From Cryptomeria japonica (lineage: Eukaryota; Streptophyta; Pinopsida; Cupressales; Cupressaceae), in NCBI RefSeq assembly GCF_030272615.1, contig NC_081414.1, forward strand, positions 664,981,938 to 665,041,937: 60,000 nt of DNA. The letters are read 5' to 3'. The translations under genes and the position numbers were made by a program. Under the pieces are notes generated by a model. That model was not told the DNA's origin. It was given only the letters and a program-made list of their open reading frames with translations, and searched no databases. Below are positions 45,723-57,807 of this stretch, in pieces (position 1 is the first letter of the stretch; the number at the start of each line of letters is the position of its first letter).

Positions 45723-46609
45723 TGTTGGAAATTAACACTCATCGGATTCATTTTGTTGTCATTGATGGCAAAAAGATCAGATGGAAGTCATACACCGGTA
45801 CTAGGAGGCATATACCGGCAAATACCGACTTTGGAGCATTAAGGCCTACACCAGCACTGGCACCAACATCAACACTTCATTGGAAGCCGATATCAAGGAG
45901 GATTTATTTTGTAAATCATTTTGTAATTATTGTCAAAGATGACATTGAATATCTTTTGTAAATGTATTGTAAATCGACATAAGGCATATTATTTCTAATG
46001 GGTATATAGGTCAGTCTGCTAGGTCATTTTGTATAGGACACACATAATGTGATGTAACATGATATGGACATGGGAGAATATAACAGAACTATATGAAGAT
46101 CATTTTGTATGCAAATAGCTTGGAAAGCATTCTTGGATGAGAAGGGATATCGGTAGTAGTTCAGGGTTTATGAACCGATACAAAGTAGAGCTAGAACTAG
46201 AACTCTATTTGGCATAGCAGATGTATTCTTGAGTTCATTCTTTAGTATGTTATCTAGCAGAAAACTTGTAGTTAGTGAGGCTCTTTGGTGATGAGCAATA
46301 TGCTTTAGGCAGTGTGCCTTCCTACAAGTGCAGGCCCCCATTATATGTAATATCTTTTAATATGACCAGTGAACTGATATTGTGGGTCACAAATCCCATC
46401 GTGGTTTTTCCTCTTTGAGGTTGTCCACATATAAATTATGTGTGTTATGGTGTTCATTTATGTGGATGGTGTATTTTCTTCTTGTTACATGCTTATTTGT
46501 TTATCGATTTATATGTCTATGGTATTAAAGGATAAAATCTGCATTTACTAGAAAAACATTGATTCACGCCCCCCCCCCCCCCCCCTCTCAATGTTCTTAG
46601 ATCCCAACA
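45723..46609 (+). repeat. 5' LTR of C (887 bp)
   Basis: TGTTGGAAATTAACACTC at the start and GATCCCAACA at the end. Compared with the 3' LTR it has about 27 extra bp near 46310-46335, a 17-C run at 46569-46585 and scattered substitutions. Confidence 0.9.
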
Positions 46610-46611
46610 AT

Positions 46612-46623
46612 TGGTATCAGAGC
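46612..46623 (+). promoter_or_regulatory. tRNA primer-binding site of C
   Basis: TGGTATCAGAGC, complementary to initiator-Met tRNA, two bases after the LTR. Confidence 0.85.
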
Positions 46624-47774
46624 TTGGTACCTTGGAAGAAGTTTAAAAGCTTGAGGAAGATCTTGAAACCAAATTTTTTGAACATGGATATGGAGAAGCA
46701 ACTTGAAATGGCTCTTAAGGATTATGATGCTGAAAGGATGAAGAACTTGAAATTACAAGAAGAATTGAATTATACAAATGAATTCATTCTTATCTTTTAA
46801 GAAAGACTATCATCTACTCAAGCCAAGAGAAAAGAACTTTTGCAAAACAAGGATGACGAGGAGAAGAATGCACTTGAGGAACAATCTTAGAAACTAAGTC
46901 AAGCAAACATGCTCATGAAGAATGAAATGCAAGATCTGACTATGAGGCCATCAATAGATATTGAGGATATGAAGAAGAAGGTATATAATCTTGTTATATC
47001 TCTAAAGAAAAAATTTGATGAATGTGGCAGATTAACTCATGAAAATAATTTGTTGAGAACTGATTTGGCACACTCCAGGAACAATGAACAAGAACTTGAA
47101 AGATAAATAACTACTCTGAGAGATGATCTAACTACTGCAAGTGAGTATAAAGAAAAGTTTAGGATCAATGCTACATAAATGGATGACTTTTTGAAAAGAC
47201 AACGACAGATTGATGATTCAAGAGGACTTGGATTTGTACAAGGTGAAAGCTCCTTTACTGCAAATGAAGATCAAACAACCAATATGCAAAACTCATCAAA
47301 ACAAAAGAAACCGATAATGCAATCTAATGCTTATAAGTTCAATGGTAAATGTTTTGTTTGCAACAAATTTGGGCATATGGCTAAACAATGTAGAAATAAA
47401 GAAAATCAAAACTACAATTTTGTTCCTAGTGAATGCACAAATTGCAAGAAATATGGTCATAGATTAGAAAACTGCAGAATGAATGTGAAATGTCATGTGG
47501 AAATTTTGGACATTTTTCTAATCATTGTAGGTCAAGAAATGATACTGGATATGTTAAAAAAATTCAGAAGAACAATGTTACATGTTATGCATACAACAAA
47601 ATTGGTCATATTGCTAAGTATTGTAGAAACAAGACTCAACCAGTTAGTAATGATAATGAAAAAGGAAAATATAAGGTAGATGAAATACAACAAGATTACA
47701 CCAAGAGATGGGTTACAAAATCTGAAGAACCAAGTGGAGATGGATCTACACCAGTAACTCCACCGGTAAAATAG
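46624..47774 (+). pseudogene. Gag C-terminal half of C: coiled coil and four zinc knuckles
   Basis: One frame (46591 to about 47490) encodes a Lys/Glu-rich, heptad-like coiled coil with several stops, then the knuckles CFVCNKFGHMAKQC and CTNCKKYGHRLENC. A deletion near 47487 shifts the frame. The third (SCGNFGHFSNHC) and fourth (CYAYNKIGHIAKYC) knuckles continue to 47774. The fourth has Tyr in place of its second Cys. The capsid domain that normally precedes the coiled coil in copia gag is missing, since the frame begins about 50 bp after the primer site. The function of an intact form would be RNA binding and packaging. Confidence 0.75.
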
Positions 47775-48155
47775 GGTTTTCCTCCAGTGGAAAGAAACTC
47801 CATTAGTAACTGAGGCATAAGCCTTAGGGGTTGGCAAAGTCATTGCAAAATCTTGCATATTACTCTGGAAGAGATCTGAGGAGATTTGGAAAAGATCTAG
47901 AGAGTTGTGTTCATCATCGATAAAGGTTCAACCAGCATCTGTAGGGTTGTTGGCAAAGCATTTATTATAGAAAATTAGGGTTTTATTTATTGATAAAAGG
48001 GGGTAAGTAAATTCATTTTCACTCACCGGGCATTCAAGCATTTAGAGCGAAGAAAAGGTGAGTTAAGATCAAGCAAAAGCATTGTGAAAGGTTTTTGAGC
48101 AGTTATCTGAAATACTCAATCTTCCACCGGCATTCACTTTCAATTATTCTTCGAA
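47775..48155 (+). other. Spacer between gag and the second open region of C
   Basis: No open frame of note. An intron or separate transcript leader is possible but not shown. Confidence 0.4.
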
Positions 48156-51100
48156 ATGGAATCTTCAGCTCCTACTTTCATTGTGAATCCCTCCATTGTC
48201 AAATTCAAGGATAGGTTAAGGCCAGTACTCAAGGAGGTTCTTGAAATTGCTAAAAAGGAAGACTCCATGGAAGCATTTTCTAGGGTTCATGATGGCATGA
48301 TGTATGTTGAATATGTAAGAGCATACATTCACCACACCCTGGAGGATTTGGGCATAGAGGACATCAAAAGAATGTATCAATCTGTGATACTGGGAGACTC
48401 TAGAACCATCAAACCAAAATATAAAACGATTGAGGATTTAGGGTTAACCGGTATTTTGTACATACCAAAATTCAAAGATGAGGTTATCAAATATGTTCTG
48501 AGAAGGGTTCACAATGAATTTATCTATCTGGATAGGCCTTACATGATCACAAAGGAGGCTATTCAAGCAGTCATTGACTTACCAAAGGTCGAACAAGAAC
48601 CTCACAAGAAATTTTCCAATAATGAGTTCGAAAAACTCACTGGCGCAACTTCTGACAATAGATCAATGAGGATAAGCATCATTACCGACACTGATGTAAA
48701 GTTTGCAACCATGATAATAGGTTACAAGGTAACTCAATCCAACTGATTGAATTTTTTTGCTAGTTCATGCATTCATGTTGCATATCAGATGCGGAGGAAT
48801 AATTTTATGTATGATTTATGTGAATGGATGAGGAGTGAATTAATGATGGACCTTGGAAAGATCAAGAGATTCAAGAAAGGCACTTTTAGATATGGAAACT
48901 TGATTGTTTGTTTAATTCTTTACTTCCTAAATGAGCTACCCAGTCTAGGGAAGAAGCGTTGGGCTCATGACATATCGGTACGTATGCAGATCAAGGAAGC
49001 AATCACTAGTATTGGTACCGGTAGAGATGAGAAACTTTGGGGGTATTTTAAAACATTCCAAGAAGACATGAGGCAAAGGGAGAGAATATCAAAGAACATT
49101 GTGGATAAGTAATCCACTGATATCTGCTTTAAGGTAAAAACTGATGAAACTCTTATGGAAGTAGTTTAATGAAGGACAATATGGGTTACAGAGCTTGGAT
49201 ATGAGGTAGATGACAATATTTTTGAACTCTATGCAAAAATGTTGTTAGATGCCCCATTAGATGACAAAATAGAGCATTTTGGTATAGTGGGAGATGAGGC
49301 TCTTGAAGTAAAAACCAGTTTTAATAGGAAGAGAAGAGAGAAGAGAATAGAAAAGATGTATGCATATGTACATGATGTAATTCATAAGATAGACACTCAA
49401 CTGGGATCTGGATCCAAATAGGCAGCTAAACTGACAGAGGTTGGTACTACAGAAGTGAAGAAGCCACAAGTTCACATTTCCCCTATCACTTCTAATTCTG
49501 ACCTTGAGGATAATGAACCTTTGGCTTTCAGAAGGTTACAAAGGAAGAAAGTGGTATAACCATCGATAGAGTAGAAGAAGGCAGAGCCTAGGAGGAGACT
49601 TGTTAGAAAAGCAACTAAGGCTATTGCACCTCCACCACCGGGAAGGAAGCCTATGCAAAAGAGGAAACTAGTCACATCTACACCAACAACCACAAGTAGA
49701 AAGAAGAAAGGTGTTGATACTGAAACCAGTAAGACCACAATGACCTGTGCTAAGCTTATTGATGAAATCACAAAAGATGGCATATTGAAAAACGTATTCA
49801 AATATTATGAAGATTTAGTAGAGAATGAGCAAAATGAAATAGAAGAGGCTATTTTTTTGTATATAGACATTTATAAGAAAGCCTTAGTTGAAATTTTGGA
49901 AGAGATAACTCTATCCTTGTACAATAAACTTGAGGCTAGAAGACTTGACACTGTCAAGAGAGATAGGGAGATTAAGCAAGTAGCACTTTTGGAAATATGT
50001 GGTGCTGTAAATAATGAAGAGATGAAAAGATGCATAGATACTGCAAATAGGACATTTTTTAATACCAAACCCCGAATGATAAGTCTTATGATGGGGAGAG
50101 TAAATGAGATGATAAATGAGACTAGTAAGGGTTGGACCAAATTATTTTAGAAAAACCCAAATTTTATCACATCTCAAGAAGAATTTGCAAGGGAAACAAC
50201 TTCCACCATTCCTGACAAATCAAAAGGGAAAGGTATTTTGGGTAGTTCAACTCCAATTCTGACATAGCTGGCAGTAACAATAGATATTCAAACGCAACCG
50301 CTAGTAAAGGACAATGTACAGTCTATACCAGCACATGCCATTTTTTAGCAAGGCAATGTACAAAACACTATGAATATTATGGATAATACTCCACCGACAG
50401 TAACTGACATTGCACCAAGTGGTGAAGCCACCAATGCAAAAGAGGTTGAGATGGACAAGGTAAAAACAACTGATTCCATACTGGTAGTCAATATCAACTC
50501 ATCAGTAAAGGTTTTGGCAATTGACACTTCTTAGGTTGAGAAGAAATCAGTCTTTGAGTAAAGTCCAACTGAATTGATGATGGTGATGAAGGAAGGTACT
50601 ATAAATAAAGGAATAATTGATCAATCAGTCACAGTGTTGCACAGATTAATACCTGACTATCAGATTGAAGATGGAGCAATCCCTTTCGGTAAGCTCAACA
50701 CTCTAACAGAGCATATTTCTAACAATTTTTAATCTCTAAGGAAGATTGCAAACCAACAGGCGTTGGATAAATTCACAACAACTAAGAGAACAACTTTTGA
50801 TCAGATTATAAATATAGAGAAGAAGAAAATTTTGGACAAACTTATCCCTATTGAGGTTTGTTTAAAACAATGTAAAAATATCTACAGAATGTGTTGTAAC
50901 ATATAAATTCTTACCGGTAGTGTAGATGGCAAGCTAAAGGAATTATATGATAAGATAGCTAGCATTGCTAATTCTTTTGATGGATTAATTGCACTGACCA
51001 CATTTGTTGATGGACAAATTTTATCCTTAGAGAACCAAATTTTTGCTTTGGAGAAAGAAAAAGACAAGATCATTCGTAGGGAAAGAAGTCTTAGAGGACT

Positions 51101-51269
51101 GGTAAGTCCTAGATTGGATTCTTTGGGTGTTCATAAGAGGAAGTTCATGGACATGATTGCTAAACCCACACCAACATATGTTAAAGAGAAGGAAACACTA
51201 GCACACTTACTAAGTGGACTAGTATCCATTTCTAAAACTTTCAAAACTGGTTGGGATACATATCTTTAG
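48156..51269 (+). pseudogene. Unknown 1037-residue protein of element C (ORF2), nonsense-broken
   Basis: From ATG 48156 to the stop at 51267 one reading frame is followed throughout with no frameshift, but about a dozen internal stops occur (for example 48744, 49110, 49419, 50148). The N-terminal 200 residues are the best kept: helical, with DRLRPVLKEVLEIAKKED, YIHHTLEDLGIEDIKRM, and NEFIYLDRPYMITKEAIQAV. Next come a basic segment (FNRKRREKRIEK), a Lys/Pro/Thr-rich linker (about 49560-49740), a helical part around 49750-50140, a Thr/Val-rich stretch, and a C-terminal coiled coil (ALEKEKDKIIRRERSL). No transmembrane run and no polymerase motif. Position after gag and before the polypurine tract is where pol or an env-like gene would be. 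Family not recognised. Confidence 0.65.
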
Positions 51270-51385
51270 TTGTTGGATAAGGCATACCCTAAAATTTTGA
51301 GGATAGTCAAGCTACAATGAAAAGTGGTTATATTCATTCATTTACTCTAAATTCTTTTAATTATTTCACCGGTATTTGGCATTAA

Positions 51386-51402
51386 TGTCAAAGGGGGGGT
51401 AT
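51386..51402 (+). promoter_or_regulatory. Internal polypurine-like duplicate in C
   Basis: AATGTCAAAGGGGGGGT resembles the true tract (AATGTCAAAGGGGGA) 170 bp downstream. Confidence 0.45.
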
Positions 51403-51552
51403 GTATATATGTGAAAAATATTGAAGAATACCAGATAAAACACATGGAAAGGATATCAAGATATGGGAAGGATATCAAGATATTAGAAGGAATGTATTTC
51501 TCAGGGGGAGCATACTGACAGGGAATCCATTTGTCACATGAGTGTTGCCATC

Positions 51553-51570
51553 AATGTCAAAGGGGGATAT
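51553..51570 (+). promoter_or_regulatory. Polypurine tract of C
   Basis: ATGTCAAAGGGGGATAT runs up to the LTR start TGTTGG at 51571, as in SIRE-type elements. Confidence 0.75.
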
Positions 51571-52417
51571 TGTTGGCAATTGACACTCATCAGATTAATT
51601 TTTTTGTCATTGATGGCAACAAGATCAGATGGAAGTCATACAACGACACTAGGAGGCATATACTGACAAATACCGGCTTTGGAGCATTCAGGCCTACATC
51701 AACACCGACACCGGCATCAACACTTCATTGGAAGCCGACATTAAGGAGGATTTATTTTGTAAATCATTTTGTAATTATTGTCAAAGATGACATTGAATAT
51801 CTTTTGTAAATGTAATGTAAGTTGACATAAGGCATATTATTTCTAATGGGTATATAGGTCAGTCTGCTAGGTCATTTTGTATAGGACACACATAATGTGA
51901 TGTAACATGATATGGAAATAGGTGAATATAGAAGAACTGTATGAAGATCATTTTGTATGGGAATAGCTTGGAAAGCATTCTTGGAGGAGAAGGGATACAA
52001 GTAGTAATTTAGGGTTTATGAACCAGTACAGAGTAGAGCTAGAACTGGAACTCTATTTGGCATAGAAGATGCATTCTTGAGTTCATTCTTTAGTATTTTA
52101 TTTAGCAGAAAGCTTGTAGTCAGTGAGGCTCTTTGGTGATGAGCAGTATGCGGCCCCCATTATATGTAATATCTTTTCATATGGCCAGTGAACTGATATT
52201 GTGGGTCACAAATCCCACTGTGGTTTTTCCTCTTTGAAGTTTTCCATGTATAAATTATGTGTGTTATGGTGTTCATTTAGGTGGATGGTGTATTTTCTTT
52301 TTGTTATATGCTTATTTTTTTATCGGCTTATATGTCTATGGTATAAAAGGATAAAATCTACATTTACTGGTAGAACACTGATTCACCCCCCTCTCTCAGT
52401 GTTCTTAGATCCCAACA
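51571..52417 (+). repeat. 3' LTR of C (847 bp)
   Basis: TGTTGGCAATTGACACTC to GATCCCAACA. Aligns along its length with 45723-46609. Confidence 0.9.
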
Positions 52418-53105
52418 TATTCTCTCCAACATCCCTATGTCTTAGGAAGTAATTGAGTCCACTTGTCCTCTCATGCCTAAATCTTCTCTAACCATCCCTA
52501 GATTCCCTCAATCAGCAACCCAGTCAAGGTGAGATGAGTGACACTTGTCTTCTCTTTCCCCCTTTCTCTCAACCTTCACCTTTGCTCACAACCACCCAAA
52601 TCTGCAGATTTGATCATGACCATTGATCTAGGCCACATCATCTTATCATCTCAAAAGTCTATAAATGTAGGAGTTTGAGTTGAGAAAGAGTTAGTCTTCA
52701 AGTGAGTCTTCAAGTTAACAATTTGGAAAACTTACGCATCTGTGATTTTTTTATTTTGGAGCAATTAACATTTTAGCATTTTCTCATTTAGCATAACCAT
52801 TTAGCTTTAAATCATTTGCATTGCATATCATAGTATCAATTAAATATGAATTATCAGTCCATTCTTCATATTGCATCTTGGAAGCTATCAGTTCTTGTCT
52901 AAGAGCACATCATCTGCAATCAAGATCAGTGGAGTTAGAACACAATGAGACTTAAATCATGAAGGTAAATTTTTTTTATTTTATTTTATATGTATTTCAT
53001 GTAGTTTCATTGGTTGAGTTTGGGTTTCCTGTAGCATTTCCTTTGTATTTTATGAAACTAACATGTTACCAGTAGTATTCTTATGATGAAATTCAAGTCA
53101 ACACA
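52418..53105 (+). repeat. 5' LTR of D, right fragment
   Basis: Continues the LTR broken at 45722. It contains TATAAAT at 52660-52666, a following U5-like part and an end in AACACA before the primer site. Confidence 0.75.
52660..52666 (+). promoter_or_regulatory. TATA box of the D LTR
   Basis: TATAAAT in a mid-LTR position; likely core promoter of D, now separated from its upstream part by element C. Confidence 0.5.
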
Positions 53106-53108
53106 TTT

Positions 53109-53126
53109 TGGTGCCCACTGTGGGGC
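53109..53126 (+). promoter_or_regulatory. tRNA primer-binding site of D
   Basis: TGGTGCCCACTGTGGGGC is close to the TGGCGCCCAC-type sites of Tat-lineage elements. Confidence 0.75.
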
Positions 53127-55339
53127 TCAAGCCTTGCACATATCTTTCTAATATCCTGTCTAGTTCTTGCAAAAATAAGTTTAACGCATTTGTAATCCAA
53201 ATTCATGCTTGTGTGAATTTGGACAACGCTTTCATTCAATAGATTAGTGCTTTTGTCTTACAGGTTAGCGCATTTTTACATTGCATTTGGCATTTAGGTT
53301 AGCGCTTTTGTCTGCAAATCAACGCACCTAATCCTCAAAACAACGCTTTTGTCTTATAGGTTAACGCATGTGTCATTCTGGTTAGCGCTTTTATTAGTAA
53401 ATTCTCGCTTTTTAGTTTGCATTGCAGTGCTTTTGTGTCACAAGTTCACACTTTTGTACTTTAGGTTAGCGCTTTTGAGGTGAAAGACAACACATTTGTT
53501 AGGATGGCACTTTTATTTGCCACTAATTTTTTTTCCTATAGGTCCAAATGTCCAAGAACTGAAATTTTCAAACTACTGACATATCTATGTCCAGGATTGT
53601 TTTTAAGCAAATTTCATGCATTTCCTCACCTAGTTAATTAAGAGTTCTATTTTGGAAAGTAACACATCATATCTTACTCATTTAGCTTAACTAAAGGGAT
53701 AAATTAACAACATGCAACTTGCATTTTGAGTGACTTTTTTAAAGTAGTTGCACATAGATTTCTAGAGGGCTAAAATAAACTTGTGTTTTTTGTGCTTGAT
53801 GAAGTAGTAGGTAAGTATGCTCTCATCCTCATACGGTGATAAAAAAAATAGACCTACTTTCTTTTATGTGTAACCTTTAGAGGGCCTTCCTTCTTGAGCT
53901 ACCTTGAGGGGGGCAGTGAGAAGGGAACGACCCAAAGTGGAAATGGGCTAATACCGAGTCCTTCCAATCCACTCTAAATAAATCGTGTTTGTGACAAAAG
54001 TTACAAGCAACTTGTGATGATAAGTTCATACCGACACTATGTTTCCCCATAAACCCTATGGAGTGTAACCTCTATAGGCTGAGAACCTTCTGTATTTACA
54101 GAGATGAAAGTGTCGCATGTATGGCCACATGAACGAAAGACTTTACTTAAAACCACTTGTACTAGTTGCCAAAATCCTTCTAATTGTTGGTGTAGGAGGT
54201 CAGACCTCTAAAGCGGCTCACACACATACGTTTCTTAGTAGAGATATAAAGTTTGTCATGGAGAGTTTTCATGGAAATGGGTGCTTGGCTGCCCCAAAGA
54301 AGTCAGTGCCGAGGGTGGATCCAGTGGGGTCAAGCATCTAAATATCTACTTTGAATAGCGTAGCCTCGGGGGAAACATTATTGTCTCAGCTTGCCATAGG
54401 ATTTGTACTTTCTTGTGCATTTTGTTTTTCAAACATTGTGTATTCTATGTCTATAACATGCTCAAAATGGTTAAAAATTGAAGAAAATCATCATCTAAGA
54501 ATGAGAAGAAATCCAACAACTTGCTGGAAAAATTAAAAAAATCATTGAAACACAGTCAGAGCAATGCTTTCAAGCAACAAAATAGTGCCTTTGCCCCATA
54601 AGTTAGAACCTTTTGACCAAAAGGTAGCATAAAAATTTTCTCTCATTTGAGACCAAGCATATTAAAACAAAAATTTCAAAGTCAGTATCAAAACATTTAT
54701 TGAGTATAATTGTCTTTAAACCATCACAAATTTTCAAATTAGTTCGATAATTGGGTTACCAATCCAACGGGATATTTCTAAATAGGCTTACCTAATCATA
54801 AAACAGTCAACAAGCTATGGATTCAAACATCTTAAGTGAAAAAATCAACATCATTATCAGTTTCTCATTAGGATATATATCAAATCCTCTATCACGAAAC
54901 TTGATCAATCCACCTTGAGCTCATTTATTTTGGATATATCTTTCCTATTTTGAACCTAGGTTATATCAAATCAGAATTGCGCTCACATTGGAATCGAGAA
55001 AACTTGTAAACTATCATATGCTTATATGACTTTTAAGTATCACCTTAAGAAAAGAAAGCCCAGTTATAAAGCTACTCAGAAAAGAATAAGATTCTTATAT
55101 ATCAATCACAAGATCTTGTTAAAACATAGGACATTTCTACATTACTTTTTGTCACTATTTACGTGGCCATGGGACAAAATTCGATGGTTTTTTTTGCAAA
55201 GACGTTCTTTTCAACAAAGAGATGCTTTATCACAACAAAAAAATAACAGTGGTAAACTAAACAAAGCATATCTTCCTAAACCAATAATCACCTATTGAGT
55301 TGTCTTTAGAAAAGTTTGGAAATCTTTTGAAACAATCGC
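53127..55339 (+). other. Long 5' leader of D
   Basis: About 2.2 kb without a conserved frame. It contains a minisatellite (53181-53520), then an ordinary AT-rich stretch. Frames at 54117-54536 and 55026-55298 have no motif. Long leaders are common in Tat elements. Confidence 0.5.
53181..53520 (+). repeat. Degenerate AGGTTAGCGCTTTTGTCTT minisatellite in the D leader
   Basis: About a dozen diverged units alternating GCGCTTTTG and AACGCATTTG words at roughly 20-30-bp spacing. Non-coding. Confidence 0.75.
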
Positions 55340-57204
55340 ATGCCAATTTGGACTAGAGCTCAATACGAACAATTGAGAAAACAAAAACAAATGGAAGAAG
55401 AAGATAATCCGATGTTCCAAAATTTTGGGTATATGGCTGTTGATGAAGAAGTGGTCAATAACACCATTAGGGTCCTTGAGAAATATTTCAAATTTGATAG
55501 GCTAATGGGAAAATTATTGGCAAAAAAAAAAAGAAAAATATCTTTTGATGTTGGCAAAATCGGGAGCAAAATTTCCATAAGACTTTAACATAGAAAGCTT
55601 GAAACAAGATGTGGAGACAAGTAACACTCAAAACATAGATGATCCAAATAGCGAAGATACAAACAAAGAAACAAGAAAAGAACATGACAACACAAGAAGA
55701 TAGCATAATGATAGAATAACTTATGAAGAGATAAGGAGAAACCGTATGGATAATCTGTTGTTAAACCTCACTCAGCAAATGCAAACTCTACAACAATAGA
55801 TACAAGATATGCAGAATGTAACAAGTTCCAAGAAGTATTCATTGGAGTAAATTTTCCCATACCCTTTTGTTAAAAGTTTGAATATGATACCATTTCAACA
55901 GCATTGCGAGACCCCTAAATATGATAATTACAATGGGAAATCTGATCCTCAAGATCACATTAGGGAATTTTATACTATGAGTATGGAATTTGCAAATGAC
56001 GAAACTTACCTAATGTGTATATTCGCTAGGAGTTTAAATGGACAATCAATGGAATTGTTTTTGAGATTACCATTTGGAATCAAATCTTTTGAAGAACTCA
56101 TGAATAGGTTTATTTCATAATACTCCTACAATGTAAGGAATGAGCTAACAATGCTAGATTTATAAAATGTTAAACAAAATAATGGTGAATCTTTCATGAT
56201 CTTCTTGCAACGATGGAAACAGATATTTAATAGGTATCCAAGAGATGTACATGATCAAGAAAAGATAGACATATTTATTGATAATCTTATCAGTGAAATC
56301 AGTTATCATCTAAAGATGCAATGTCCTCCTTCTTTCACCAAGATGATTGAGAATGGTCTAAAAATAGAAGATGTAATGGTAAAGAAAGAAGAACTTAAAC
56401 TTTACAACAACAACCACAAACACAACAACAACAACAACAACAATGACAAACCCAAGTTTTGGTCAAAGAATAGGAATGCCATCAATGGAGGAAATGATGA
56501 TAGTAATTCTACGAAACAACAACCAATATTTAATCTATCGAGTTAGAACCCAAACAATAATAGTCACGAAAACAATAAATCCGTCTTTCTTCTCCAATCC
56601 TCACAGGAAATTCACAAACATTGGAGAACCCTTGGAATCAGCTTTGAAAACTCTTCTTGCAAACAAACTAATTATTTTACCAGAAGAAAGAAGTTATGAA
56701 CCACAAGTCAAGCATAATTGGTGGAATGACAATCGTGTTTGCAACTATCATCAAACTAATGATTGTCAAAGATTAAAACACCTTATCCAAGATTTAATCG
56801 ATAATGGAACTATCACAATTGATAGCCATAAGACAAACAAATCCCACTTAGCCTTCAAAACTTGGCTTCCAAATTATGAGAAAGGTGAACAATCCCAATC
56901 AAAAGATGAAAAAGGCAAAGCCAAAGTGAACTACACTTATACATATGATGATGTGGTGAATGTAATCATTATTAAAGATAACACACCTTCAAAACCAGTC
57001 AATGTTATTACAAGAAGCACATTTCCAGGTATAACAAAAGAATCAACATCCACTTCACAACACTACAACTTAGTGGAGCAATTACAAAGAATACCTGCTC
57101 AAATATCAATTTTGGAACTTCTCAAAATTTCACCTATGCATAAGGAAATTTTGGAAAAAGCTCTCATGGAAACAACAGTTTCAAAAGACTTGGATGTAGA
57201 TTAG
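55340..57204 (+). pseudogene. Gag of element D (frameshifted, nonsense-broken)
   Basis: It starts MPIWTRAQYEQLR, then a Lys/Glu-rich N-terminus. After a frameshift near 55580, the capsid region (55878-56400) contains PKYDNYNGKSDPQDHIREF, MELFLRLPFGIKSFEELM and KIDIFIDNLISEISYHLKMQ, typical Tat gag. A CAA run gives poly-Asn (about 56404-56440). A second frameshift near 56540 leads to the knuckle region (VCNYHQTNDCQRLKHLIQDL), where the central His part of the expected C-x2-H-x4-H-x4-C is missing. Stops at 56118, 56163 and elsewhere. Forms the virus-like particle in intact relatives. Confidence 0.8.
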
Positions 57205-57213
57205 TTCCAAAAC

Positions 57214-57750
57214 ATGGTGGGACACCTTATAGCCCCTCATTGCTTATCATTTTCTGAAAATGATGACGCGTCCTTGCAACACCCTCACAATGCTCCCATA
57301 CATGTTGAAGTCACCATTAATAAAACTCGTGTCAAATGCATACTCATAGATGGTGGAGTTGGCTTAAACATTTGTGCATTAAGTTTAATAAAGGCTTTGG
57401 GATATTCAGAAAATGCAGTAGATCCAAAGAAGAAAATAACCATTAAGGCTTATTACGAGGAGCGTTCTTTTAAAGGGATAGTGGTGTTACTAATCAAAAT
57501 AGGACACGTGGAAAGGAATGCATTGTGTCAAGTTTTAGATTTGAATCTCTCTTATAACATGTTTCTGGGGAGGCCATGGATTCACAACATGCAAGCAGTT
57601 CCTTCTACATATCACCAACATGTAAAGTTTCCTCATAAGGGACAAGAGATCACCATAATTGCAAACTCCAGTCAATATTGCAATAATCTAAACCCAAAAC
57701 AAGATACAAGAGTTCCCCACAATAGAGAATTAGTATATCCTACCAAATAA
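57214..57750 (+). pseudogene. Aspartic protease region of D
   Basis: KCILIDGGVGLNICALSLI carries the catalytic Asp in a D-G-G context where D-S/T-G is usual; further on are YNMFLGRPWIH and VKFPHKGQ, as in Tat proteases. Same frame as the preceding gag C-terminus and the following segments, broken only by stops. It would cleave the polyprotein. Confidence 0.75.
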
Positions 57751-57807
57751 ATTCAAGAGAACTTATGGGAAACCTTTGAGAAAAATCTCAAATTAAATGA
57801 TGAAGGA

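Larger units (their letters stand above)
45723..52417 (+). mobile_element. SIRE-like non-autonomous LTR retrotransposon C (6695 bp)
   Basis: LTRs 45723-46609 and 51571-52417, initiator-Met primer site 46612-46623, zinc-knuckle gag remnant, a 1038-codon open region of unknown function, polypurine tract before 51571. Flanks are TATTA on the left and TATTC on the right, a 5-bp duplication with one change. No protease, integrase or reverse transcriptase is present. It lies within the 5' LTR of D and is therefore younger than D. Confidence 0.88.

Noticed and set aside
45683-45961. 92-residue frame repeated at 51531-51809
   Set aside because: It is the start of the two C LTRs; conservation is LTR identity, not coding.
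54117-55298. Short frames in the D leader as upstream genes
   Set aside because: No motif and no support beyond openness; treated as leader sequence.
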